Positions 1 to 8,886 of a stretch of 64,000 bases of DNA are shown piece after piece (position 1 is the stretch's first letter; every line of letters starts with the position of its first letter). Made by a program: the position numbers and the translations under genes. The notes below the pieces were generated by a model, which was not told where the DNA came from, did no database searches, and saw only the letters and a list, made by a program, of their open reading frames with translations. The stretch is from a virus, in the IMG/VR virus record IMGVR_UViG_3300008107_008672, positions 1-64,000 of that record; one strand, 5' to 3'.

Positions 1-1
1 T

Positions 2-190
2 GGTGTAGTAAAAGAAACTGGTAAAAAAATAATAGAAGTAGATAGCAAATATTTTAGACCATCTGAGGTTGATTTATTAATAGGAGATGCTAGCGATGCT
101 AAAAAAGTATTAGGGTGGGAACCAAAACTTTCTCTTTCTCATATAATAGATGAAATGATAGAAGATAAAATAAAATCCTATGGATTATAA
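2..190 (+). CDS. gmd: GDP-mannose 4,6-dehydratase, C-terminal fragment (5' end outside window)
   Basis: Only the last 62 codons are inside the window; the reading frame is open from base 2 to a TAA at 188-190. The residues YFRPSEVDLLIGDASDAKK followed by LGWEP are the typical C-terminal signature of GDP-mannose 4,6-dehydratases of the extended SDR family. These enzymes convert GDP-mannose to GDP-4-keto-6-deoxymannose, a precursor of fucose, rhamnose and perosamine in surface glycans. The stop overlaps the ATG of the next gene (180) by 11 bases, so it belongs to the same transcription unit as the following sugar genes. The Rossmann domain and catalytic YxxxK lie upstream and cannot be checked. 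A related NDP-sugar epimerase/dehydratase is the main alternative. Confidence 0.75.
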   Translation, partial: GVVKETGKKIIEVDSKYFRPSEVDLLIGDASDAKKVLGWEPKLSLSHIIDEMIEDKIKSYGL

Positions 191-755
191 ATTATTGATA
201 GAGAAAGAGATAGAAGCTCTAAAAAAAATACCAATACAGAGGATAACTAATTTAGTTTCTCAGATAAGAAGGTATATCGGACATGGAAGAATAATAACTT
301 CTGGTATGGGAAAAGCTGGACACATCGCACATACCTTTGCTACTACTTTATCCTCAACGGGAACACCTTCTTTTTTCTTGCATCCATCTGAAGCCCAGCA
401 CGGGGATTTGGGAATAGTTCAACCAGGTGACATAATTATAGTTTTTAGTAATTCTGGTAAAACTAGAGAGGTTTTAGAACTTATTGATCTTGTACATAAT
501 TTAGAGTATGGTAATTACATATATGCTATAGTCGGAACCAAAACCGAAGATATCTCTATAAAATGTGCAGACTATATTGAATTTGGTCCTGTTGAGGAGA
601 TATGTCCTATGGGATTAACTCCAACAACTTCTACAACTTGTATGTCTGTGATATCCGATTTAATAGTTATTGGATTAATGGATAAGAATTTTACCAAAAA
701 AGAATACTCAAAATTACATCATGGAGGATATCTCGGTCAAAGATCAAAAAACTAG
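180..755 (+). CDS. kdsD: SIS-domain sugar isomerase, probable D-arabinose 5-phosphate isomerase (KdsD/KpsF/GutQ type)
   Basis: The 191-residue protein is a single SIS domain. The phosphosugar-binding loop SGMGKAGHIA is at residues 41-50, SEAQHGDLG follows at about residues 69-77, and a serine-rich FSNSGKT loop sits near residue 90. This combination is that of arabinose-5-phosphate isomerases, which interconvert ribulose 5-phosphate and arabinose 5-phosphate, the first committed step to Kdo. Bacterial KdsD is about 320 residues with two C-terminal CBS domains. Those are absent here, leaving a minimal catalytic form. The gene overlaps gmd upstream and kdsA downstream by 35 bases. The downstream Kdo-8-phosphate synthase uses exactly the product expected here, which strongly supports the assignment over a generic SIS protein. 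Confidence 0.85.
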   Translation: MDYKLLIEKEIEALKKIPIQRITNLVSQIRRYIGHGRIITSGMGKAGHIAHTFATTLSSTGTPSFFLHPSEAQHGDLGIVQPGDIIIVFSNSGKTREVLELIDLVHNLEYGNYIYAIVGTKTEDISIKCADYIEFGPVEEICPMGLTPTTSTTCMSVISDLIVIGLMDKNFTKKEYSKLHHGGYLGQRSKN

Positions 756-1524
756 AATTCTTATAGGAGGTCCTTGCGTTATACAAAGCTGGGACACTTG
801 CTTTGAGATTGCTACTGAAGTTAGGAGATGTGGATTACTACATAACTATCATACTATATTTAAAGCGAGTTTTGATAAAGCCAATAGAACATCATCAGGG
901 GGATTTAGAGGAATTGGTATAGATAAAGGTCTAGAAATTTTAAAAAAAATAAATTCTAGATTAAATATGCAGATAATAACAGATGTACACGAGACACATC
1001 ATGTTGAAAAAGTAGCTTCTGTTGTTGATTATTTACAGATACCTGCTTTCCTTTGTAGACAAACTGATTTAATAGAAGAATGTGCTAAAACAGGTCTACC
1101 CGTACTTATTAAAAAGGGACAATTTCTTTCCCCTGAATCTTGTAAATTTATAGAAGACAAATTTTATAAATCGGGAGGGAAGGAGCTATTAATAGGAGAA
1201 AGAGGTAATAGCTTTGGTTACAATGATTTAATAGTAGATGCCACTTCTATATCAAGATTAAAGAAATCGTGTACAAGATCTAAAATAATAATGGATTGTA
1301 CACACAGTTTACAGAGGCCTAATGGTATTAGCGGAAAAACTGAAGGTAGAGGAGATCTGATAGAGGATATGGTTAGATTTGGTGCAGTAATGGATGCGGA
1401 TGGATTGTTTATAGAAACACATCCCTATCCACATCTTTCTCCATCTGACTCCGAAAATATGCTAGAACTTTCAAATCTAGAAAGTATAATAGGTAAAGCT
1501 AGAAAGATTTATGATGCAAGATAA
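721..1524 (+). CDS. kdsA: 3-deoxy-D-manno-octulosonate 8-phosphate synthase (KdsA)
   Basis: The 267-residue protein has the full length of KdsA, a TIM-barrel of the DAHP synthase class I family that condenses phosphoenolpyruvate with arabinose 5-phosphate to Kdo-8-phosphate. Visible motifs are GGPCVIQS at residues 16-23, the substrate-binding KASFDKANRTS at 48-58, ITDVHE near 80, KKGQF in the middle, and IETHPYP near the C terminus. Cys19 in GGPC is the position of the metal ligand in metal-dependent KdsA (Asn in the E. coli metal-independent class), so this is probably the metal-dependent type. The start overlaps the end of the isomerase. The ATG at 721 gives the correct N-terminal spacing to GGPC. 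Confidence 0.93.
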   Translation: MEDISVKDQKTRILIGGPCVIQSWDTCFEIATEVRRCGLLHNYHTIFKASFDKANRTSSGGFRGIGIDKGLEILKKINSRLNMQIITDVHETHHVEKVASVVDYLQIPAFLCRQTDLIEECAKTGLPVLIKKGQFLSPESCKFIEDKFYKSGGKELLIGERGNSFGYNDLIVDATSISRLKKSCTRSKIIMDCTHSLQRPNGISGKTEGRGDLIEDMVRFGAVMDADGLFIETHPYPHLSPSDSENMLELSNLESIIGKARKIYDAR

Positions 1525-2221
1525 ATTATTAGATATAGTTATAGTTAGCTACGCAAAAGACGACTATTGTAAGGAGCTAACAAAAAATTGTATTTTTTCT
1601 TTATTATATTCCGAAGAGAATGCAGTAGATGATTTTAATATAATAGTAGTTGAATCCGAGCCAGGTGTTAACTGGGATTGGATGTCAATAAATGTAAAAA
1701 CATATGAATCTCCCCTTCCTTACGGATATCACAAGTTTTTAAACTTTGGTAGAAAGAAAGGAAATTCACCATGGGTTGCTCTGTGTAATAATGACCTTGA
1801 ATTTACAAAAGACTGGTTTAGTAGAATACTTGAAGCATCTTCAACAGTACCTGAAGCTCTTTCTTTTTCTCCCTTATGTCCTATGACACAGACTCTTTAT
1901 GGAATAAATGAAAACATGGGTCTTATTGAAGGATATGAAATAAGAAAACAAATTTCTGGATGGTGTATAATACAAAAAAGGGAAATTTACGAAAGGATAG
2001 GAGATTTGGATGAAAGATTTCAGCACTGGTATTGTGACAATGATTATTCTATGGAGTTGTTTACGAATAACATAAAACACGTATTAGTTACTAATTCTGT
2101 TGTTATACACCACGATAACAACATAGGTAAAACAACAGAAAGGGTAGTTAAAGATTATGATCAGATGTATAAGATGACTAGCGGATCTTATCCACTATTT
2201 AAAGAAAAATGGAACTTATAA
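1511..2221 (+). CDS. Glycosyltransferase family 2-like
   Basis: The 236-residue protein begins with the beta-strand and loop LDIVIVSYAKDD typical of GT-A fold glycosyltransferases. It has NNDLEFTKDW at about residues 98-107, in the place of the DxD-type metal/nucleotide-sugar loop, followed by the family-typical GWCIIQKREIYERIG and DERFQHWYCDNDY segments. No membrane segments are visible, so it probably acts on a cytoplasmic or membrane-peripheral acceptor. It overlaps kdsA by 14 bases and the methyltransferase by 13, as part of one envelope-sugar operon. Donor and acceptor cannot be told from sequence. Confidence 0.8.
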   Translation: MMQDKLLDIVIVSYAKDDYCKELTKNCIFSLLYSEENAVDDFNIIVVESEPGVNWDWMSINVKTYESPLPYGYHKFLNFGRKKGNSPWVALCNNDLEFTKDWFSRILEASSTVPEALSFSPLCPMTQTLYGINENMGLIEGYEIRKQISGWCIIQKREIYERIGDLDERFQHWYCDNDYSMELFTNNIKHVLVTNSVVIHHDNNIGKTTERVVKDYDQMYKMTSGSYPLFKEKWNL

Positions 2222-2853
2222 AAAATTTAATTATGACTAGATACGATATAATAAACAGAATTATAGAAAATAAGGGATATAAGAATTATCTCGAAATAGG
2301 GGTAAGAGATGGTCAATGCTTCAAAGAAATATGTTGTGAAAACAAAATAGGAGTTGATCCTGCTCCAGTTTCTTTTCACACAACGCATATAATGACTTCA
2401 GATTCTTTCTTTGAATCATTAGATTCTGACCATAAATTTGATATTATTTTTATAGATGGACTTCATTTAGATCACCAGGTAGATAAAGATATTGAGAATT
2501 CTTTAAATCATTTAGCAGAGGGAGGTACTATACTTTTACATGACTGTAATCCACCTACTAGATATCACGCTGCGGAATCGCCAGTTTTTACTGCTCCTGC
2601 TAACGGCGAATGGAACGGTACAGTATATCTTTCTTTAATAAAGCTAAGACTTTATAAAAACAATTTAAAATTAGTAACAGTTAACACTGATTGGGGAGTT
2701 GGTATATTAACTAGAGAGTTGAGTGAAACAATAAATGCCTTTCCTAATGATGCAATTTCTTGGGAATTTTTTCACGAAAACAGAAATGAGATATTAGATC
2801 TAGTAACCCCTGAAGAATTTGAAAAAAATTACCCTATTTATAAAACAGTTTAA
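2209..2853 (+). CDS. Class I SAM-dependent methyltransferase
   Basis: The 214-residue protein has the Rossmann-type motif I YLEIGVRDGQCF at about residues 26-37, the acidic motif FDIIFIDGLHLDHQV at about residues 79-93, and an LLHDCNP strand typical of the Methyltransf_24-like group. Members of this group often methylate sugars or glycan precursors. Here it closes the sugar-gene block and overlaps the glycosyltransferase, which fits O-methylation of a surface sugar (inference). Start choice: the ATG at 2209 is kept, but an in-frame ATG at 2233 (MTRYDII) is equally plausible because it lies just beyond the overlap. Confidence 0.8.
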   Translation: MELIKNLIMTRYDIINRIIENKGYKNYLEIGVRDGQCFKEICCENKIGVDPAPVSFHTTHIMTSDSFFESLDSDHKFDIIFIDGLHLDHQVDKDIENSLNHLAEGGTILLHDCNPPTRYHAAESPVFTAPANGEWNGTVYLSLIKLRLYKNNLKLVTVNTDWGVGILTRELSETINAFPNDAISWEFFHENRNEILDLVTPEEFEKNYPIYKTV

Positions 2854-2891
2854 TTTTGAAATTATTTATGATAAAAATTCTATAAAATATT

Positions 2892-3152
2892 ATGAGCATA
2901 GAGAAAGGCTATAAGATGGTATTTTCTAAAGAAAAAGGTAAAGCTTTAGTAGAAATAACAAGACATAAAGCCTCTCATATGGATAATATACTCATAGTAA
3001 ATAGCACAGGGAGTACAAGATACGAAGACACATGGATAATTGAGAAAGACCTAGAAGCCTGGATCTCTTCCATAAAAAAGGAAGGATTTATAAATATAAA
3101 AATAGTGGAAGATGTGGAATCTCCTAAAAAAACTAATCAAAAGAAAAAATAA
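2892..3152 (+). CDS. Hypothetical small protein
   Basis: The 86-residue protein is unrecognised. It starts MSIEKGYKMVFSKEKGK and ends in a lysine-rich tail (ESPKKTNQKKK). It is compact, with alternating beta-like strands and no transmembrane segment. It sits between the methyltransferase and another hypothetical gene, 4 bases before the ATG of the latter, so it is co-transcribed. No function is assigned. Confidence 0.55.
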   Translation: MSIEKGYKMVFSKEKGKALVEITRHKASHMDNILIVNSTGSTRYEDTWIIEKDLEAWISSIKKEGFINIKIVEDVESPKKTNQKKK

Positions 3153-3156
3153 TAAC

Positions 3157-3735
3157 ATGGAAAACATTGAAGAAATTGATGTAGAAATCCTTGATAGAGA
3201 ACTCAAGCCTTTTCTTTATAAATGGACAAAGGGCGATAATGCTGGAAACGTTTGTGAATATGAGAGTATTTTTAAGGACCCTACGACCGGTATAGTTTGG
3301 ATAAATTTTAAAGGTGGTACTAGAATAAATTACTCATTGGTGAATGAATATATGATGCAGATAGATTCTTCTTCTATTGTGCAATCTGCTCCAGTAATAG
3401 AACATCAGGTCCCTGTTAAAAATGTTATGCTATCTGAAGGAAAGACAAAGATCAAAGTTTCTGATAATCCTATAGTTTCTCTTTTAGAAAAACAAAAACC
3501 TAATTGGGTTGAGGTTGGTATAAATTTAAAACTCAATTTACCAACAAAAAATCTATACAATGTTCTTAACTCTTCATTTGAAGATGCGGAAGATGAAATA
3601 ATAGAATTTGTTGTTAGGGATTTGGATATTGAAATAATAAAAGAAAGTCTAAGGATAAATATAAAAGATATATATAAATCGAATGGAACTTTACGAAAAA
3701 GCGGAACAAGTAGTAATACAAAAGACGAAGAATAG
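3157..3735 (+). CDS. Hypothetical protein
   Basis: The 192-residue protein is unrecognised. I chose the ATG at 3157, 4 bases after the previous stop. The frame is open back to 3112, but that would overlap the upstream gene with a lysine-rich leader resembling out-of-frame translation. The first 60 residues form a beta-rich stretch (YKWTKGDNAGNVCEYESI, then WINFKGGTRINYSLV). A second half begins at about PNWVEVGINLKLNLP and ends in an acidic, lysine/serine-rich tail. It overlaps the Nudix gene by 53 bases. Confidence 0.55.
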   Translation: MENIEEIDVEILDRELKPFLYKWTKGDNAGNVCEYESIFKDPTTGIVWINFKGGTRINYSLVNEYMMQIDSSSIVQSAPVIEHQVPVKNVMLSEGKTKIKVSDNPIVSLLEKQKPNWVEVGINLKLNLPTKNLYNVLNSSFEDAEDEIIEFVVRDLDIEIIKESLRINIKDIYKSNGTLRKSGTSSNTKDEE

Positions 3736-4246
3736 GGAGGTCGTTGAAATAGACGGACACCTTTTTGTCAGACAAATAAATCCGGGCGTTATTATAATGC
3801 CTTATACTCTTAATGATGAAGGCCTTCCTAATAAGATAGGTATAATATCAGAGGTATTAGATCAAAGACCTGGAGGGATGGCAAAAACTTTAATAACTGG
3901 ATCACAGGAAGATAAAGACGACAACATATATCAAACTGCAGTTAGAGAAATGAGTGAGGAGTCTGGATTTTTAGTAGAGGATCTTAAAAGATGGAAATTC
4001 TTAGGAAGTCTTTACACATCTAAAATGGTATTAAACTCTAATCCATGTTTTGCTGTTAATATAACAGGTATGGTATCAGGAGATAAAGAAACTGATGGAT
4101 CTAAGTCAGAGAAAGACAGTAAATTCGAATTAGTTAGCGTAGATGAAGCTCTAAATCTAGAGGATAGCTTAGTTAGTACTTTATTTATAAAAACATTTAA
4201 AGATATTTTTAACCAAAAAGAAGAAGAGAATGAATCTACCGAATAG
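3683..4246 (+). CDS. Nudix hydrolase-like protein
   Basis: The 187-residue protein contains the core of a Nudix box at about residues 88-100: AVREMSEESGF, matching REUxEExGU, with the upstream Gly-rich segment GGMAKTLITGSQ. Nudix enzymes hydrolyse nucleoside diphosphates linked to another moiety (dNTPs, ADP-ribose, NAD, capped RNA), with metal bound by the glutamates. T4 relatives carry a Nudix gene (NudE), but I see nothing that fixes the substrate here. The C terminus is acidic. It overlaps both flanking genes, including the small basic gene at 4230. Confidence 0.7.
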   Translation: MELYEKAEQVVIQKTKNREVVEIDGHLFVRQINPGVIIMPYTLNDEGLPNKIGIISEVLDQRPGGMAKTLITGSQEDKDDNIYQTAVREMSEESGFLVEDLKRWKFLGSLYTSKMVLNSNPCFAVNITGMVSGDKETDGSKSEKDSKFELVSVDEALNLEDSLVSTLFIKTFKDIFNQKEEENESTE

Positions 4247-4397
4247 AAAAGAAAGAAGAAAGATCGCTAAACAAAATGGTCTTCTGGGAAAGAAATCTTC
4301 AAATGCAGAAGAAGTTAGAGAAAGATCTAAAGCTATGGGAAATCTTATTCATTTAAGAAATCTTACAGAGCAAAGAAATAGAAAAAAAGATAATTGA
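4230..4397 (+). CDS. Small basic protein, hypothetical
   Basis: This is a 55-residue ORF read directly from the sequence: ATG at 4230, TGA at 4395-4397. It begins MNLPNRKERRKIAKQNG and continues with a highly charged helical sequence ending EQRNRKKDN. Its start overlaps the end of the Nudix gene by 17 bases and it fills the otherwise empty gap up to the GTG at 4404. Codon usage (AGA, GAA, AAA) matches its neighbours. Small KERRKxxK-type proteins are frequent in T4-like genomes but have no assigned function. RNA or DNA binding is a guess from the charge. Confidence 0.6.
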   Translation: MNLPNRKERRKIAKQNGLLGKKSSNAEEVRERSKAMGNLIHLRNLTEQRNRKKDN

Positions 4398-4403
4398 TTT
4401 ATA

Positions 4404-4727
4404 GTGTCGGTTAAATCATTTATAATCTCAAAAGCTGATAAGTTAAAAAATTTCGATTACGGGGATTGCTCTGGACTACATACAATAGATGTTAATATGT
4501 GGTTTAAATCGAATAGCTTAACTCCTTCCTCTATGAACGAAATAAGACAATATATTTTCGAGGAGTGGCTACATAAAAAAATATGCAGTTCTAAAACAAA
4601 ATTAACATCCGGATTTAATTTAGTTATAGTATATGATAACCCTACTGACCCTTTTATAGATCTTTTAAGAGGTAAAATATTAGAAATATTAGAATACGAA
4701 TTTTGCGACGTTATTTTAGTTGACTAA
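4404..4727 (+). CDS. Hypothetical protein
   Basis: The 107-residue protein is unrecognised and starts with GTG six bases after the previous stop. It is a mixed alpha/beta sequence with VNMWFKSNSLTP, an amphipathic helix (EIRQYIFEEWLHKKI) and two hydrophobic strands (FNLVIVYDNP and CDVILVD at the very end). It lies directly upstream of the first tail gene. No membrane segment or signal peptide is visible. Confidence 0.5.
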   Translation: MSVKSFIISKADKLKNFDYGDCSGLHTIDVNMWFKSNSLTPSSMNEIRQYIFEEWLHKKICSSKTKLTSGFNLVIVYDNPTDPFIDLLRGKILEILEYEFCDVILVD

Positions 4728-4748
4728 TAAAAAATAGGTATATATTAT

Positions 4749-6635
4749 ATGACTGGAGTATCTGATGTAGGAAAGGCTGTTAATTCCATGAGAACCTTTA
4801 CGGAGGGAGGAAAAACTGTTAGTGCGGTACAAACTTTTAAAGGAAGTGCATTCATATATTCCAATGCAGCTGATAAAACGTTTGCTACATATGAACTTTC
4901 TGAGTTAAAGTATCTTCCTAAGAGTTTATTTTATGATGCAGCAACTTCTGATGGTGTTTATAGAGGTCTTTTTGCTTATTATGTATTAGGAGTAAATAAT
5001 GGAAGAGTTAATTATGCTACTTCTGAGCTAAGCGCAGGATTAGCTAAAATAACTCCGCAGGAGTCTAGAAACCCCACAGCAAAACAAATAATTGATGCTG
5101 TTACTAGGGGAACTAAAGGACCTGCTTACCTTGATCCTAGTAGCCCTTACAGAGGACAAATATATAATGTTAAGGATTTTATATTTTGTAAATACTATGG
5201 AATCATTCCAAATAATAGAATGATAACACTCAGAAGATTTGCACATCCTGTTTTAGATTCCCTTAAAATTTTAGCAAATGGGACAAAAAGAGGTGATTTT
5301 GTAGTAGAAGGAAAAAAAGACCAAAAGTCTGTAAAATACGTATCCCAAGACATACCAACTTTAGGAAAATTACAAGATTCCGAGGCAAGATTAAATACTT
5401 CATTACCTGTTGCTCAGATTGTAACTTTTTTTGGTGGGGAAACAGGAAATTCCCTTAATTCTATATTAGGAATAGATACTGGTTTAAATTTTACCATGGA
5501 GACTCAAGAGGCTCTTAAGAATGAACAAACTGGCGATCCTGGGTTAATGAACACACCTTATGGTGACTTAATAAAATCCGCTATAACAAGCGGATCAAGA
5601 AACGAAATAAATGACACTGAGATTGAATCTTATGATAAATTTGTACAAACACTTTTAAATCCAGATAAACAATTAAATAAATTAGAAAGAGCTCTTCTAG
5701 ACGAAGCAGTAACTGCGGAAGGTCCATTATCTAAAAAAATATTTGTTAATGTAAATACTGTAAATCAGGTAAATACGAGAAAGCAAGGATTTAATGGTGG
5801 AACGAATGGCTTCACTCTGTATTTTCATTATACATTAAATTCTGCAGGACAAGTAAATTCTAAGCTTTTGTTTTTAGATTTAATGTCTAATATATTATCT
5901 GTGGGAGCGGACTATGGACAATTTTTAACTCCAGAGATTAGAATAGAACAGACATCTTTAGGTCTAGGATTCCCTGGAGGACCAAAAAAATATGCTCAAT
6001 CTATAACAGATCCTATGCAATACATAAGGGAAGCAATAGGACAGCTTCTTTCTGAGGGTGAAGTAAATAAAAGACTAGATGCTGAAAAAAGCGTAAAAGA
6101 AGAGATGGAGCAGGTAGTAAACGATCTTAAAAAGTTTGGTAATGATCCAACTAAAGGTGTTGCTGCAGATTCTAAGCTATATAAATCTTTGTCAGTAATG
6201 ATCTCGGATTTATTTCTCAAAAAAATATACTATAGTCCTTTAATGCTAAGCGGTTATCCAACTGGAGAGTGGCATGTTACAATAGGAAATCCTTTGAATC
6301 CTATTGCGATGATGGGAAATTTGGTGTGTAAAAACGTAAAGATAGAATTTAACGACACATTAGGACCTGACGATTTTCCAACAGAAATGAAAGCTAGTGT
6401 AACTTTAGAGCCTGGAAGACAGAGACACAGGGGTGATTGGGAATCTATGTTTAACAGAGGTAATGGAAGATTGTATTTAGGTCAGCTTGTTTCTAGTAAA
6501 GAAAGTACCAATGCTTGGGTTAATACTCAAGGTGTATTCCCTAACGACACAGATGGTAAAAATATATACGATATTGTTAACGATAATATAGATCCTTTAA
6601 CAGGAAGAAGAAGTACTGAAGGTACAATACAATAA
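4749..6635 (+). CDS. Tail tube/baseplate-tube-like virion structural protein
   Basis: The 628-residue protein has no enzymatic motifs. Near residues 500-560 it carries a segment with the logic of tail-tube-fold proteins of contractile tails: GEWHVTIGNPLNPIAMMGNL, then IEFNDTLGPDDFPTEMKASV ending in LEPGRQRHRGD. Together with its position immediately before the LysM/gp53-like gene and the hub, this suggests a tube-initiator or baseplate-tube protein comparable in role to T4 gp48/gp54 (inference). The length is about twice that of gp48 or gp54, so extra domains are present. The ATG follows a 21-base AT-rich leader with no Shine-Dalgarno. Confidence 0.5.
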   Translation: MTGVSDVGKAVNSMRTFTEGGKTVSAVQTFKGSAFIYSNAADKTFATYELSELKYLPKSLFYDAATSDGVYRGLFAYYVLGVNNGRVNYATSELSAGLAKITPQESRNPTAKQIIDAVTRGTKGPAYLDPSSPYRGQIYNVKDFIFCKYYGIIPNNRMITLRRFAHPVLDSLKILANGTKRGDFVVEGKKDQKSVKYVSQDIPTLGKLQDSEARLNTSLPVAQIVTFFGGETGNSLNSILGIDTGLNFTMETQEALKNEQTGDPGLMNTPYGDLIKSAITSGSRNEINDTEIESYDKFVQTLLNPDKQLNKLERALLDEAVTAEGPLSKKIFVNVNTVNQVNTRKQGFNGGTNGFTLYFHYTLNSAGQVNSKLLFLDLMSNILSVGADYGQFLTPEIRIEQTSLGLGFPGGPKKYAQSITDPMQYIREAIGQLLSEGEVNKRLDAEKSVKEEMEQVVNDLKKFGNDPTKGVAADSKLYKSLSVMISDLFLKKIYYSPLMLSGYPTGEWHVTIGNPLNPIAMMGNLVCKNVKIEFNDTLGPDDFPTEMKASVTLEPGRQRHRGDWESMFNRGNGRLYLGQLVSSKESTNAWVNTQGVFPNDTDGKNIYDIVNDNIDPLTGRRSTEGTIQ

Positions 6636-6649
6636 AATAAAAATAAGAT

Positions 6650-7255
6650 ATGTTAGGAATAGATGTAATAGAACGCAAACCATTTTTTACTAATCCTAAT
6701 ACACAGGAGAGATCTGTAGATCTTTTAGTTCCATCTTGGTCTCCTAAAAATATACGATATACCCTAAAATCTATAGCAGTTGTAGACGAAGAGACTGAGG
6801 CTAGAGCTGACTTATTATCTATGCTATATCTTTATGATCAATCTAGTATGGGAACTATGCTTAAATTGAATAATATATCTAATCCATTAAGTCTTAAATT
6901 AGGAGAGATACTCTTTATACCAGGGGAACAAATGATTAATGATCTATTTGATAGTGGTAAGAGTATAACAAACCAAAAGCAAAAAGCCAGATCTTTTAGA
7001 AAAGAACTTCAGGAAAAGATCTCACAAGTAAGCAAGGATAGACTCGAATATTTAAATTCTAAAAACATATCAAATCTTGCAGAAACACCTCTCCCTCCTA
7101 ATCTTCTAAGAGAAGGACAACAACAAATATTAGTAACTGAGGGGAAATTAATATTTGGTCCTGACATAGGGCAATGTAAATCTAGATCAAAAAAGAATGT
7201 ATCTGTTACTGATATAAAAACTAAACTTGCACAGAAAAATATTTTTAAAAGATAA
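6650..7255 (+). CDS. 53: Baseplate protein with LysM-like domain (T4 gp53 / P2 gpX type)
   Basis: The 201-residue protein has a central segment (about residues 50-90) reading ADLLSMLYLYDQSSMGTML, KLNNISNPLSLKLGEILFIP. This is the pattern of the LysM-like domain of T4 gp53 and of LysM tail proteins such as P2 gpX: a helix, a short loop, and then a G-x-x-L-x-I-P strand. In contractile tails this protein sits at the interface of tube/hub and wedge. It lies between the tube-like gene and the hub gene, the same order as in P2 and extracellular contractile injection systems. The C-terminal third is basic and probably extended. Confidence 0.6.
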   Translation: MLGIDVIERKPFFTNPNTQERSVDLLVPSWSPKNIRYTLKSIAVVDEETEARADLLSMLYLYDQSSMGTMLKLNNISNPLSLKLGEILFIPGEQMINDLFDSGKSITNQKQKARSFRKELQEKISQVSKDRLEYLNSKNISNLAETPLPPNLLREGQQQILVTEGKLIFGPDIGQCKSRSKKNVSVTDIKTKLAQKNIFKR

Positions 7256-7260
7256 GATAA

Positions 7261-8877
7261 ATGCCAGCAGAAATAAACGTAAGGAAAGCCATACTTCAAT
7301 ATAGGGACCCTAATATATTTTTGGATGAATTAGCTGTGGTCGATACTTCTACACAAAAAGGTGATCTAGAACTAAATGACCAGAAGGCAGATAATGTCCA
7401 GAAAAAATATTTTGGTACTGTTAAACCTTTAGTAAGAATAAACACCGAGATAATAAATGGAATAAAATATTTTAAATTAGATCTAACAGGATTTAAACCA
7501 ACACTTATACTTAGATTTGAAACAATAGATGAGAAGTTTATTTTCACTTCTTTTCCTAAAGACGGAGATATAGTTTCCGTTTATATAAGACCATTTGGTG
7601 AAATGTTTAAACCAATTAGGATGGATTTTATAATAAATGAGGTGATATCACCTTTTAATAATGGACCTTATATCGATTACACACCATCTAGTGGTAAGTA
7701 TCAATCATACACTATAATGGCAGAGGTTAGAATTCCTAAATTATATAAACATGTTTCTAAAACATTCAAAGGAAGCAGCGCGGACGCTTTATTAAAAGTT
7801 GCTGAGGACCTTGGATTAGGATATGCTTCTAATGAGGTAAAAATGAATGATTCAATGAATTGGGTTTCTCCCAATCTTGATTATGAAACATTAATAAGAC
7901 ACATAGTAAATAGCTCTTGGCTTGGTGAAGAAGATTATTTTGATTGTTGGATAGATCAATATTATAACATAAATCTAGTTAATTTAAAAAAACAATTCGA
8001 CGAAAACAATCCCAAAATAGAGAATATGAGGGTTGCTTATGGATCAGATTCATTTGGTGACATTTTTCCTGGGGGAACAAAACCAGTTGAGGTTGAATTC
8101 CCTTTAATGCTAACAAACTCAACTCAGTTTAGTAAATCCCCTCTTTTTATAAAAGATATATCAATAGAGCAAAATGCTGGTAGTATAAATAAAGATCTTG
8201 GATATTTTCAAAAGGTCCAGTTCTACGATTCTAAACTTGTTTCAGATAAGCCTAAAAACAAATTTGTTGAATATGATATAGAATCTATTACTAATAAAAA
8301 TTTAGGTTCTAGAGACGTAATAAACAAAGGTAGACTTGGTGAAAATTCTTACAAAGAGGAGATAAAAAAGACTTATGTTGGTACTATGTATTTTGAGAAT
8401 GTACATGGTAATTTTCAACAAGCTTCTGTTCAGAATATACTAAACAGAAATGATAGTTATAAAATAGTATTGAACGTAAAAAATAGGGCATGGACACCAT
8501 TTCTATACAGAGGACAAACTTTTCCTGTATATATTGTAACAGAAGGTGCTCCTAGTATTGGAGCATCCACCAGTTATAGCACTAAAGTAGGAGAGCAATC
8601 TATGCTTGGTAATAAAGGCGAGAAAAGAAATATAAATATGTTTCTCTCGGGTAATTATGTTGTTTTAGGATTTACAATAGAATATGATGAGAGTGGAATA
8701 TATCAAACTATGATGCTTGGTAAAAAACAATGGGCATTAAACCCAGGATTAGCTTCAGAACCATTATCATTAAATACAAAAGAATTTGAGGCAGAATTTG
8801 ATGATTTCGTTGATAATGTGTCTAGTATAGTTCAAGAAAATACCCAGATAATTAAAAATGATATCTATAGTAAATAA
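7261..8877 (+). CDS. 27: Baseplate hub protein, gp27/gpD/VgrG-hub-like
   Basis: The 538-residue protein looks like a gp27/late-control-protein-D hub. Its N-terminal beta-barrel-like half contains DGDIVSVYIRPFG. A helix-strand segment LLKVAEDLGLGYASNE follows at about residues 177-192, leading into DYETLIRHIVNSSWLG and DYFDCWIDQYYNINLVNL, which matches the hub domain signature of short helix, then tryptophan-rich strand. The hub forms the trimeric base on which the spike sits. The gene is followed, one gene later, by the OB-fold spike, as expected of a hub-spike pair. Assignment is by pattern and gene order, not alignment. Confidence 0.6.
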   Translation: MPAEINVRKAILQYRDPNIFLDELAVVDTSTQKGDLELNDQKADNVQKKYFGTVKPLVRINTEIINGIKYFKLDLTGFKPTLILRFETIDEKFIFTSFPKDGDIVSVYIRPFGEMFKPIRMDFIINEVISPFNNGPYIDYTPSSGKYQSYTIMAEVRIPKLYKHVSKTFKGSSADALLKVAEDLGLGYASNEVKMNDSMNWVSPNLDYETLIRHIVNSSWLGEEDYFDCWIDQYYNINLVNLKKQFDENNPKIENMRVAYGSDSFGDIFPGGTKPVEVEFPLMLTNSTQFSKSPLFIKDISIEQNAGSINKDLGYFQKVQFYDSKLVSDKPKNKFVEYDIESITNKNLGSRDVINKGRLGENSYKEEIKKTYVGTMYFENVHGNFQQASVQNILNRNDSYKIVLNVKNRAWTPFLYRGQTFPVYIVTEGAPSIGASTSYSTKVGEQSMLGNKGEKRNINMFLSGNYVVLGFTIEYDESGIYQTMMLGKKQWALNPGLASEPLSLNTKEFEAEFDDFVDNVSSIVQENTQIIKNDIYSK

Positions 8878-8886
8878 TTAAACAAA

